Assembly (NCBI GenBank): GCA_027457205.1
Contig: DAIDTM010000297.1
Location: 1 to 7,008, forward strand
Reading direction: 5' to 3'
DNA from: Anaerolineae bacterium
GTDB taxonomy: Bacteria; Chloroflexota; Anaerolineae; UBA4142
Length of the DNA: 7,008 nt
Shown: positions 1 to 5,519 of the stretch, in pieces
Position numbering within the stretch: position 1 is the first letter of the stretch
Layout: every line of letters begins with the position of its first letter
The notes under the pieces: model-generated
What the model saw: only the letters and a program-made list of their open reading frames with translations
Database searches by the model: none
What the model was told of the DNA's origin: nothing
Position numbers and translations under genes: made by a program

Positions 1-77
1 ATTATACAGTTAATTATCGGGGAGAGTTGTCTCAACCTATATTAGCACAGGGGGGATTCGCTTCGCTCACCACAAGT

Positions 78-169
78 TTTTCAACCGATGCCGCGCTAAC
101 TGGTGCCGCGACAATCGTTGCCGCGTCGCGCGAACAACAAAGGCGGAGCCACCCTCGACTCCGCCTTTC
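78..169. repeat. 92-bp direct repeat, copy 1
   Basis: This copy matches 247-338 at 88 of 92 positions by hand alignment, with differences at 115, 142, 152 and 154. Identity stops sharply at both ends (T77 against G246, C170 against G339). The last third is a perfect 10-bp hairpin: AAAGGCGGAG at 139-148, a 10-nt loop, and CTCCGCCTTT at 159-168. The unit has no coding signature. It looks like an intergenic repeat carrying a terminator-like stem, though the copies may only reflect a local duplication. Confidence 0.85.
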
Positions 170-203
170 CACCATCGGATGGAATCCGACGGCTACCATG
201 CAC

Positions 204-224
204 GAAACCTGCGCCGCAGGTTTC
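204..224. repeat. Perfect 9-bp inverted repeat
   Basis: GAAACCTGC (204-212) and GCAGGTTTC (216-224) are perfect reverse complements around a 3-nt GCC centre. The hairpin lies between the two 92-bp repeat copies and has no T-tract on either side, so it is not an obvious intrinsic terminator. It may be a backup stem for leftward transcription that escapes the 308-337 hairpin, or part of a larger repeat. CCGACG at 186-191 and CGTCGG at 241-246 form a further inverted pair around it. Confidence 0.6.
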
Positions 225-246
225 CGCCGCGCTCAATAGGCGTCGG

Positions 247-338
247 TTTTCAACCGATGCCGCGCTAACTGGTGCCGCGACAACCGTTGCCGCGTCGCGC
301 GAACAACAAAAGCGGAGCCATCTTCGACTCCGCCTTTC
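247..338. repeat. 92-bp direct repeat, copy 2
   Basis: This is the second copy of the unit at 78-169, 169 bp further on. The 77 bp between the copies are not repeated. Two of the four differences fall in the hairpin loop and one in the stem. The stem change (A at 311 in place of G) leaves an A-C mismatch in a rightward transcript, but a tolerated G-U pair in a leftward one. The hairpin in this copy therefore folds best in the direction of the adjacent gene. Confidence 0.85.
302..337 (-). terminator. Terminator of the leftward gene
   Basis: Read leftward, the stem AAAGGCGGAG (337-328) pairs with CTCCGCTTTT (317-308) over a 10-nt loop, with one G-U pair. The U-rich tail then continues as TTTTGTTGTT. 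The hairpin begins about 30 nt past the stop codon at 368. Position and shape fit a rho-independent terminator for the 368-1636 gene, although the U-tract is interrupted. Confidence 0.65.
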
Positions 339-367
339 GCTCTTCGTCCCTCGCTCATCGCCTCACG

Positions 368-1636
368 TTACTTGTGCAAATTCCGCGCCGCAATGAACGC
401 CAACCCGCGTTTGGTCAACTCCTCCGCCGTGTGGTTGAGCGCGGCGTGTTTGTCCATGTAGTTCGCCAAGAGCACCGGCATCAAACCTTTCGCTTCCACT
501 TCCACTTTTGGCAAAAAGTACTCCAGAATGTTCGACGGATGCTCGCGCGTCGCTTCCACTTCGGGATCGCCGCCCTCGTGCTTCGCCGAAATATTCTTGA
601 CGTGCGTCGCCAGCTCCATCAATTCCGCGCGGCGATTGTACGGCTGCCGCACGATGCTCTTGTATGTCTCGGTGATGTGATGCTCGATGCGCACCACATC
701 CTCAAAGCCGAGTTTCTTGCGGATGTCCGCCGCCGCTTCGATCGTGCAGTTGTCGACCGAGTTGCTCAGGTTAAAGCCGATGAGCGGCGTCGTACCGTCC
801 GGACGCGCGAACAGTTTCGCCAGCATCAGCGTCGACGCGATAAAGTACGGGTTGTCGTTGCCGACGAACACAGAAATCTTGAACTCGTTGTTGATGCCGA
901 GCCGGTGGACCAAATAGCCAATGAGGATCGTGCCCGCGTTGATGTTCAGCACCTGATAGATGCCATAGTGGGTGTAATAGTACAGAAACTCGTCGAGCCA
1001 CTTGAGCGCGTAATCGTTCGGCTCGCCGATGCCGCCGAAATAGCCGGTGATCGTGTCCGCTCCGCCGAGGTGCACGTTCGAGCCGTCGGTGCCTTTGGTG
1101 TCCAACGTGTCCACATACGACGCACCGACGATCTGCATCGCCGCCATGCCTGCCAGCAAATCGCCCTGATCCGATTCTGATTCCTTCATATACCGCACGC
1201 GGATAAACCGCCCCGGCATCAGCTCGCCCTTGGCGATGGCTTGCTTCGCCTCTGCGATGATCCACGGAAAGTACTGGAACGCACTGATTTCGAGCGTCAC
1301 CGCGTTGGCTTTCTTGAATTTCATCGTCGCGGCGGCATCGCCCAGCACCTTGCGGCGATAATCGGCGACGCTGATGAACGCGCCGTTGTTCCGCTGCTGG
1401 AGCAGCCACTCCAAGTCCGGCACGTACGGCGAATTCATCTCGCGCAACCGCCTCATTAGATTCGGCAGCTGGCGCGCCTCTTCCGATTGGCGATTGATCT
1501 CGTCGATCGTGCCGTGCTTGGCGATAACCTTCAGCACGTCATTGACGAGTTTGCTTTTCGGATCGAGCAGCAGGTCGTTGATCGCGGCAAGATTGCTCGC
1601 AGGGATCTTCAGTTGTTTTCGCAATTTGGTGTCCAT
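368..1636 (-). CDS. Uncharacterised 422-residue soluble protein
   Basis: I do not recognise this family and assign no function. The start at 1636 is chosen because AAGGAG (1648-1643) sits 6 nt upstream; an in-frame ATG six codons earlier overlaps the leader inverted repeat and has no ribosome site. The protein has no signal peptide, no clear membrane span and no cysteine clusters. The N-terminal 110 residues are mostly helical and charged. From about residue 115 onward, short hydrophobic strands alternate with helices, as in an alpha/beta barrel or Rossmann-like enzyme (inference only). Conserved-looking patches are KGTDG (181-185), GGADTITGYFGG (191-202), FVGNDNP (257-263), GFNLSNSVDN (287-296) and IEHH (317-320). 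These glycine-, aspartate- and histidine-rich loops resemble substrate-binding loops. The gene is monocistronic, with its own consensus promoter and terminator, which points to steady expression. The long antisense open frames are shadows of its codon bias. Confidence 0.88.
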   Translation of the reverse strand: MDTKLRKQLKIPASNLAAINDLLLDPKSKLVNDVLKVIAKHGTIDEINRQSEEARQLPNLMRRLREMNSPYVPDLEWLLQQRNNGAFISVADYRRKVLGDAAATMKFKKANAVTLEISAFQYFPWIIAEAKQAIAKGELMPGRFIRVRYMKESESDQGDLLAGMAAMQIVGASYVDTLDTKGTDGSNVHLGGADTITGYFGGIGEPNDYALKWLDEFLYYYTHYGIYQVLNINAGTILIGYLVHRLGINNEFKISVFVGNDNPYFIASTLMLAKLFARPDGTTPLIGFNLSNSVDNCTIEAAADIRKKLGFEDVVRIEHHITETYKSIVRQPYNRRAELMELATHVKNISAKHEGGDPEVEATREHPSNILEYFLPKVEVEAKGLMPVLLANYMDKHAALNHTAEELTKRGLAFIAARNLHK

Positions 1637-1647
1637 TGAAATCTCCT

Positions 1648-1684
1648 TACGCAATACTCACTACACAGTAATTCGTATTGCGTA
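1648..1684 (-). promoter_or_regulatory. 10-bp inverted repeat in the leader, beside the ribosome site
   Basis: TACGCAATAC (1648-1657) and GTATTGCGTA (1675-1684) are perfect reverse complements, 17 bp apart. In the leftward mRNA this hairpin ends on the first base of the AAGGAG ribosome site. It could be a 5' stabilising stem, a translational control hairpin, or a DNA operator for a dimeric regulator about 60 bp downstream of the promoter. The sequence does not decide between these. Confidence 0.6.
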
Positions 1685-1748
1685 TTCCGCTTAGTCGCCC
1701 AACATCTTTTTCAATGGTGTTACTGGTGTCGTTGCCCATCTCACAGTC

Positions 1749-1777
1749 ATTATACTGCGCGGTATGCGGGCTGTCAA
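1749..1777 (-). promoter_or_regulatory. Consensus sigma70 promoter for the leftward gene
   Basis: On the minus strand, TTGACA (1777-1772) and TATAAT (1754-1749) are separated by exactly 17 bp, so both hexamers match the housekeeping consensus at 12 of 12 positions. Transcription should start near 1742, giving a leader of about 105 nt before the ATG at 1636. Such a perfect promoter predicts strong constitutive expression unless something in the leader restrains it. Confidence 0.88.
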
Positions 1778-1841
1778 AGGAAAACGCGGGCGATAATCTA
1801 TAGCGATCCTAACTCGATTCCGGCACGTGATTATTCACATC

Positions 1842-1964
1842 TCACCGCGGAGACGCGGATGACCGTGGCGTGACTGTGGCGAACTACGCCACAGCCATGC
1901 GCCACAGCCACGTCGAGTCTTTTACATTTTGGTTTCTCTGCGATCTCTGTGTCTCTGCGGTGAA
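1842..1964. repeat. Palindromic MITE-like dispersed element
   Basis: The left end (TCACCGCGGAGACGCGG, from 1842) and the reverse complement of the right end (TTCACCGCAGAGACACAG, ending at 1964) match at most positions, forming imperfect terminal inverted repeats. The right end contains the phrase CTCTGTGTCTCTGCGGTGAA (1945-1964), whose type I recall as dispersed between genes in many environmental bacterial genomes. The core is a nested hairpin (CTGTGGCG at 1874-1881, CGCCACAG at 1887-1894). There is no open frame of its own, so it would be non-autonomous. No target-site duplication was identified. Confidence 0.55.
1865..1905. repeat. Nested hairpin in the core of the palindromic element
   Basis: CTGTGGCG (1874-1881) pairs perfectly with CGCCACAG (1887-1894) over a 5-nt loop. 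Outside it, GTGGCG (1865-1870) pairs with CGCCAC (1900-1905) across a small asymmetric internal loop. Because GTGGCG and CGCCAC occur twice on each arm, alternative pairings are possible. It lacks a T-tract on either side. Confidence 0.6.
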
Positions 1965-1997
1965 TGAGCGATGTGTACAATCACCATATTCCGGCGA

Positions 1998-2026
1998 TTG
2001 CTCAGAGGATGGAGCTGTGCTACAAT
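1998..2026 (+). promoter_or_regulatory. Sigma70-type promoter upstream of the YdeI-like gene
   Basis: TTGCTC (1998-2003) and TACAAT (2021-2026) are 17 bp apart, with TG one base before the -10 (extended -10 pattern TGCTACAAT). A start near 2033 would leave a leader of about 150 nt before the GTG at 2182. The -35 matches consensus at only three positions, but the -10 and spacing are good. An almost identical arrangement stands at 2763-2791, which strengthens the call. Confidence 0.55.
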
Positions 2027-2115
2027 CGATTGCGCCGATACCAAGAATGCGGAGCAGGAAGCCGAGAAAACAAGCGTTTTTAACCCTGCCTGCAACCGAC
2101 TCGCCATCGACGCGT

Positions 2116-2128
2116 GGCTGAGTCAGCC
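2116..2128. promoter_or_regulatory. 13-bp dyad in the leader of the YdeI-like gene
   Basis: GGCTGA (2116-2121) and TCAGCC (2123-2128) are perfectly symmetric around one base. The dyad lies in the predicted untranslated leader about 55 bp before the start codon. It could be a small operator, but a 6-bp dyad of this kind may occur by chance. Confidence 0.25.
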
Positions 2129-2171
2129 GTTGAGCCGCCAAACGAGCAGTTCTGCTGTTCATGCCAAATTC

Positions 2172-2176
2172 AGGAG
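2172..2176 (+). promoter_or_regulatory. Ribosome binding site that decides the YdeI-like start
   Basis: AGGAG lies 5 nt before an in-frame GTG at 2182. The alternative ATG at 2161 has no purine-rich site in the 20 bases upstream of it. This favours the GTG and removes seven residues from the longer reading. Confidence 0.6.
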
Positions 2177-2181
2177 TGACC

Positions 2182-2757
2182 GTGAACCGCAAATTAGATG
2201 AGATCAAATTGCTATATGTGTCCGATCGCAAAGCGTGGCGCGATTGGCTGAAGAAGCATTACAAAACCGAAAGAGAGATTTGGCTTGTGTACTACAAGAA
2301 GCATACTGGCAAGCCGCGTATTCCCTACAATGAGGCGGTTGAAGAAGCACTCTGTTTTGGTTGGATCGACAGCACCGTCAAGCGCATTGATGATGATCGG
2401 TTCGCTCAAAGATTCACGGTGAGGAATCCCAAGAGCGCCTACTCACAAGCGAACAAGGAAAGACTCAAGGCGCTGATCAAGCAAAGGAAGGTAGCAAAAG
2501 ACGTGCTAGCCACCTTGGGAGACCTTACGGCGGAAAAGTTTGAAATTCCTCCTGATATTTTCAAAGCCATCAAAGCGAACAAGGACGCTTGGAAGAACTT
2601 TCAGGGATTCTCACAATCGTATATACGAATCCGAATTGCCTTCATCGACGGCGCACGAAACAGACCCCAAGAGTTCGAAAAGCGCTTGAGATATTTCATC
2701 CAGATGTCGGAGAAGAACAAGCAATTCGGGTTCGGCGGCATCGAGAAATATTACTGA
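2182..2757 (+). CDS. YdeI/OmpD-associated family protein
   Basis: The predicted product has 191 residues from the GTG start, or 198 from the ATG at 2161, close to the usual length of this family. The hallmark block is present: EALCFGWIDS (residues 55-64), then KRID (67-70), a charged stretch with RF, and NPKSAYSQAN (82-91). The C-terminal half is a helical region rich in lysine and arginine, ending in a repeated FGFGG-like turn. There is no signal peptide, so the protein is probably cytoplasmic. Relatives are annotated YdeI/OmpD-associated or bacteriocin-protection proteins; the molecular role is not established and those names should be read loosely. The gene stands alone after a long leader, and the next gene has its own promoters 160 bp on. 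It is visibly more AT-rich (about 42-50% GC in sampled lines) than the sigma factor gene nearby, which may point to a different origin. Confidence 0.88.
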   Translation: MNRKLDEIKLLYVSDRKAWRDWLKKHYKTEREIWLVYYKKHTGKPRIPYNEAVEEALCFGWIDSTVKRIDDDRFAQRFTVRNPKSAYSQANKERLKALIKQRKVAKDVLATLGDLTAEKFEIPPDIFKAIKANKDAWKNFQGFSQSYIRIRIAFIDGARNRPQEFEKRLRYFIQMSEKNKQFGFGGIEKYY

Positions 2758-2762
2758 TGGCA

Positions 2763-2791
2763 TTGCTCGAAGAATCGAGGCGTGCTACAAT
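2763..2791 (+). promoter_or_regulatory. Sigma70-type promoter, distal, for the DGPF-ECF42 operon
   Basis: TTGCTC (2763-2768) and TACAAT (2786-2791) are spaced 17 bp apart, with TG one base ahead of the -10. It repeats the promoter at 1998-2026, with 24 of 30 bases identical from the A before the -35 to the end of the -10. A small stem, CTCGA (2766-2770) and TCGAG (2775-2779), overlaps the -35 and spacer. It would give basal transcription of the operon independent of the operon's own sigma factor. Confidence 0.5.
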
Positions 2792-2808
2792 ACCTCATGA
2801 CCGTGGCG

Positions 2809-2835
2809 TGTCGATTTTGCCACCTCTTGTTCGAC
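2809..2835 (+). promoter_or_regulatory. Candidate ECF42 promoter for the DGPF operon
   Basis: TGTCGA (2809-2814) is followed after 17 bp by CGAC (2832-2835). From memory, the published target motif of ECF42 sigma factors in Streptomyces is TGTCGA in the -35 and CGA/TC in the -10, found before DGPF genes. The site here stands directly before a DGPF gene in an operon that encodes the matching sigma factor. This is the only TGTCGA I noticed in the intergenic regions. Transcription would begin near 2842, leaving a leader of about 75 nt. Confidence 0.68.
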
Positions 2836-2915
2836 GTATTAGTAGAGGGAGGGTTCGCCGTCGATCAAGCGTGTCCGACAACCCACCAAATCACAAATCG
2901 GAAGGAGATATAACG

Positions 2916-3302
2916 ATGAGAGTCATGGTGTTCGTGAAGGAAGACAAGAGTTCAGAGACGGGTGTTCTTCCACCCGAAGAACTCGTGAACAAAATGGACA
3001 AGTATAACGAAGAACTCGTCAAAGCCGGCGTGATGCTCGCGGCGGACGGATTGTACCCCAGTTCAATGGGCAAGCGCGTACGATTCTCCGGCACAAAGCG
3101 GACGGTAATCGATGGTCCTTTCACTGAATCGAAAGAGTTGGTCGCCGGGTACTGGCTCTGGCAAGTCAAGTCGATGGATGAAGCGGTGGAATGGCTCAAG
3201 CGCGCGCCTTTCGATGGCGGGGTGGAAGTCGAGATTCGTCCAATCTTCGAGCAGGAAGATTTTCTGCGCCAGATTCAGTCCCAACCACAGAAAACGAATT
3301 GA
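2916..3302 (+). CDS. DGPF/YCII-domain protein, first copy
   Basis: This 128-residue protein belongs to the YCII-related family known as DGPF proteins. It shows the N-terminal strand MRVMVFVKED, a helix ending in KAGVMLAADGLYPS (36-49), and the signature IDGPFTESKELVAGYW (65-80), with DGPF at 66-69. The C-terminal IRPIFEQEDF (107-116) is also typical. The fold is a small ferredoxin-like alpha+beta domain, usually dimeric and cytoplasmic. The biochemical role of DGPF proteins is unknown, but they are the characteristic genomic partners and targets of ECF42 sigma factors. The start at 2916 is chosen for the strong AAGGAG (2902-2907), 8 nt upstream; the open frame extends further up but without a site. 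It is the first gene of the operon, directly behind the candidate ECF42 promoter, and the next gene begins 14 bp after its stop. Confidence 0.93.
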   Translation: MRVMVFVKEDKSSETGVLPPEELVNKMDKYNEELVKAGVMLAADGLYPSSMGKRVRFSGTKRTVIDGPFTESKELVAGYWLWQVKSMDEAVEWLKRAPFDGGVEVEIRPIFEQEDFLRQIQSQPQKTN

Positions 3303-3316
3303 GCCACGGAGGCACC

Positions 3317-3793
3317 ATGCAAAAAATCACTCCATTCCTCTGGTTCGAGGATAACGCGGAAGAGGCGGTGAATTTCTATACCTCCATCTTCAAGAATTCA
3401 AAGATCGTCAGCATGAATCGCCTGCCAGAAGGAACACCCGGTCCCACGGGAAAAGTAATGACCGCGACGTTTCAACTGGAAGGTCAAGAATTCATGGCAC
3501 TCAACGGCGGTCCTGCCGGGTTCAAATTCAACGAATCGATTTCGTTCTTCGTAACCTGCGAGACGCAGGCGGAGGTAGATTACTTCTGGGACAAACTCTC
3601 CGCCGGCGGCGAACCTAGTCAATGCGGCTGGCTGAAAGATAAATTCGGCGTGTCGTGGCAGATCGTTCCCACCGCCTTGGGTCAGCTCTTGGGAGACCCT
3701 GATCCCCAAAAATCGCAACGCGTGATGCAAGCGATGCTGAAGATGACCAAGATCAATGTTGCAGAACTACGGCGCGCGTACGAGCAAGACTAA
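3317..3793 (+). CDS. VOC-superfamily protein, PhnB-like
   Basis: The 158-residue product is a vicinal oxygen chelate (glyoxalase/bleomycin-resistance fold) protein of the PhnB or '3-demethylubiquinone-9 3-methyltransferase' Pfam group. That name is historical and says little about activity. Seen in the sequence: LWFEDNAEEAVNFYTSIF (8-25), the FQLEGQEFMALNGGP stretch (52-66), and the highly characteristic CETQAEVDYFWDKLSAGG (81-98) followed by CGWLKDKFGVSWQIVP (103-118). The C-terminal helix (132-145) resembles the usual 'QRVMQAMLKM' tail. VOC enzymes typically bind a divalent metal through His and Glu residues, but the typical N-terminal metal-binding His is not obvious here, so catalysis cannot be assumed. 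GGAGG (3308-3312) lies 4 nt before the ATG. The gene sits inside the operon between two DGPF genes, implying shared regulation by the downstream sigma factor. Confidence 0.93.
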   Translation: MQKITPFLWFEDNAEEAVNFYTSIFKNSKIVSMNRLPEGTPGPTGKVMTATFQLEGQEFMALNGGPAGFKFNESISFFVTCETQAEVDYFWDKLSAGGEPSQCGWLKDKFGVSWQIVPTALGQLLGDPDPQKSQRVMQAMLKMTKINVAELRRAYEQD

Positions 3794-3818
3794 TCCAGTG
3801 CAGAAAGGAGATCAGATA

Positions 3819-4184
3819 ATGCGATTCCTGATGTATACGATTGGCGACGATAGTACGCCGATCCCGCCCCCTAGCCCGAAGGAAATGGCTGAGATGGGCA
3901 AGTTCATGGAGGAAGCGACAAAAGCCGGTGTTCTACTCGTGACCGGTGCGATGGCGCCAACCTCACAAGGTACAACGGTCCGATTCTCTGATGGCAAGTT
4001 CACCGTGACCGACGGACCTTACACCGAGGCGAAGGAATTGATCGGCGGCTGGGCGTTAGTCCAGGTGGCGTCGAAAGCAGAGGCACTCGACTGGGCAAAG
4101 CGCTTTCTGCGGATCGTTGGTCGCGGCGAGTCGCGCATCCGCCAGGTTTTTGGACCAGAGGATGCTATGCCGAACCGCGCGTGA
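3819..4184 (+). CDS. DGPF/YCII-domain protein, second copy
   Basis: This is a 121-residue paralogue of the first gene of the operon. It shares the order MRFLMYT, KAGVLLVTGAMAPTS (35-49), VRFSDGKFTVTDGPYTEAKELIGGW (54-78) and a C-terminal RQVFGPEDA. The namesake motif reads DGPY (65-68) rather than DGPF, a common and conservative variant. The two copies differ in many other positions, so this is not a recent duplication. AAAGGAG (3804-3810) lies 8 nt before the start. Its stop codon overlaps the start of the sigma factor gene (GTGA), so translation of the two is probably coupled. As with other DGPF proteins, the reaction or ligand is unknown. Confidence 0.92.
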   Translation: MRFLMYTIGDDSTPIPPPSPKEMAEMGKFMEEATKAGVLLVTGAMAPTSQGTTVRFSDGKFTVTDGPYTEAKELIGGWALVQVASKAEALDWAKRFLRIVGRGESRIRQVFGPEDAMPNRA

Positions 4185-5455
4185 CAACTTCGGATACTCA
4201 TCGCGCGATTGACGCCGTCTGGCGGATCGAATCGGCAAAGATCATTGCCGGTCTCACGCGGATCGTGCGCGACGTCGGTCTCGCCGAGGAGCTCGCGCAG
4301 GATGCGCTCGTCGACGCGCTCGAGCAGTGGCATGAGTCAGGCATCCCGGACAATCCGGGCGCCTGGCTCATGGCAACCGCCAAGCATCACGCGATTGATC
4401 GGATTCGCCGAAACATACGACTTGAGCGCAAGCATGAGCAGCTTGGTCACGAGCTTGAGATCCAACAAGAGTTAGCGGAGGCGGATATCGAAGCCGCGAT
4501 GGACGATGACGTAGGCGATGACCTCCTGCGCCTGATGTTCATCTCCTGCCATCCGGTGCTCTCCACCGAGGCGCGCGTTGCGCTCACGCTCCGCTTGCTC
4601 GGCGGTCTGACGACCGATGAAATCGCTCGCGCCTTTCTTGTCCCGGAGCCGACCATCGCTCAGCGCATCGTGCGCGCCAAGCGAACCCTTGCTGAAGCGC
4701 GCGTGCCTTTTGAGGTCCCGCCGGCAGCCGAGCGCGCGGCGCGCCTATCGTCGGTGCTCGAAGTGATCTATCTCATCTTCAACGAGGGCTACGCGGCAAC
4801 CGCGGGTGACGACTGGATGCGACCAGCGCTGTGTGAGGACGCACTCCGTCTCGGTCGTATCCTAGCCGAGCTGATTCCGCATGAACCGGAAGTACATGGA
4901 CTCGTCGCGCTGATGGAGATCCAAGCGTCGCGTTCGAGGGCACGCGTCGGACCGTCGGGTGAACCAATTCTGCTCCTCGACCAAAACCGTGCGCGCTGGG
5001 ATCAACTCCTCATCCATCGCGGTTTCACGGCGCTCCTCCGCGCCGAGGCGCTGGGTGGTCCGCTTGGATCATATACGTTGCAAGCCGCGATCGCTGCTTG
5101 TCACGCACGCGCGCGTACTCCGGAGGAAACAGACTGGGAACGCATCGCGGCGCTCTACTATGCGCTTGCCCAGCTCGCGCCATCTCCCATCGTAGAGCTG
5201 AATCGCGCGGTCGCGGTTGGGATGGCGTTCGGTCCGGCAGCGGGTCTCGAGATTGTCGATACCTTGACCTCGGAGCCATCGCTCAAAGCATACCACCTCT
5301 TGCCGAGCGTGCGCGGCGACTTGCTCGCCAAGCTCGGTCGTTTCGACGAGGCGCGTGCGGAGTTCGCGCGCGCTGCATCGCTCACGCGCAATGTCCGCGA
5401 GCGCAAGCTGCTCCTCGAGCGCGCTGCCACGTGCGCGCGCGGATCGCTGCGGTAG
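4181..5455 (+). CDS. ECF42-type RNA polymerase sigma factor with C-terminal extension
   Basis: The 424-residue protein is an extracytoplasmic-function-type sigma factor. Region 2 covers about residues 10-80, with GLAEELAQDALVDALEQW (33-50) and PGAWLMATAKHHAIDRIRR (59-77). Region 4 covers about 112-172, with the DNA-reading helix in LTTDEIARAFLVPEPTIAQRIVRAKRTL (143-170). Beyond that lies the long extension typical of ECF42 (DUF6596 plus a TPR-like part), including VIYLIFNEGYAA (195-206) and the hallmark WERIAALYYALAQLAPSPIVELNRAVAV (319-346). Known members act without an anti-sigma factor, and the extension is thought to control activity; none is encoded here. It starts with GTG overlapping the preceding stop by 4 bp. 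Sampled GC (about 67-70%) is well above the upstream operon genes (about 50-55%), which may indicate a separate history. The likely target is its own operon, through the site at 2809-2835. Confidence 0.95.
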   Translation: MTTSDTHRAIDAVWRIESAKIIAGLTRIVRDVGLAEELAQDALVDALEQWHESGIPDNPGAWLMATAKHHAIDRIRRNIRLERKHEQLGHELEIQQELAEADIEAAMDDDVGDDLLRLMFISCHPVLSTEARVALTLRLLGGLTTDEIARAFLVPEPTIAQRIVRAKRTLAEARVPFEVPPAAERAARLSSVLEVIYLIFNEGYAATAGDDWMRPALCEDALRLGRILAELIPHEPEVHGLVALMEIQASRSRARVGPSGEPILLLDQNRARWDQLLIHRGFTALLRAEALGGPLGSYTLQAAIAACHARARTPEETDWERIAALYYALAQLAPSPIVELNRAVAVGMAFGPAAGLEIVDTLTSEPSLKAYHLLPSVRGDLLAKLGRFDEARAEFARAASLTRNVRERKLLLERAATCARGSLR

Positions 5456-5519
5456 AGATGCGCGCGAGTTGCAACGGACGACGTTACGCGCCCGGCAGAA
5501 TCCAATCGGCAAATAAAAC

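Noticed and set aside
1..35. Leftward promoter at the left edge (TTGAGA and TATAAT on the minus strand)
   Set aside because: The spacing is 23 bp, too long for a sigma70 promoter, and no downstream gene is visible.
78..338. CRISPR array
   Set aside because: There are only two units, 92 bp long with an internal hairpin, and no third copy or regular spacer.
27..396. Short open frames within the 92-bp repeats
   Set aside because: They follow the repeated non-coding units and contain the hairpins; there is no ribosome site and no family resemblance.
272..1180. A 302-codon open frame on the plus strand
   Set aside because: It lies antisense to the 422-residue leftward gene, is very rich in Arg, Val and His as antisense frames usually are, and has no ribosome site. 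The leftward frame has promoter, ribosome site and terminator.
5257..5262. TGTCGA inside the sigma factor gene as another ECF42 promoter
   Set aside because: It lies in coding sequence and leads into no gene on that strand; a similar hexamer at 748-753 is likewise inside a coding region.
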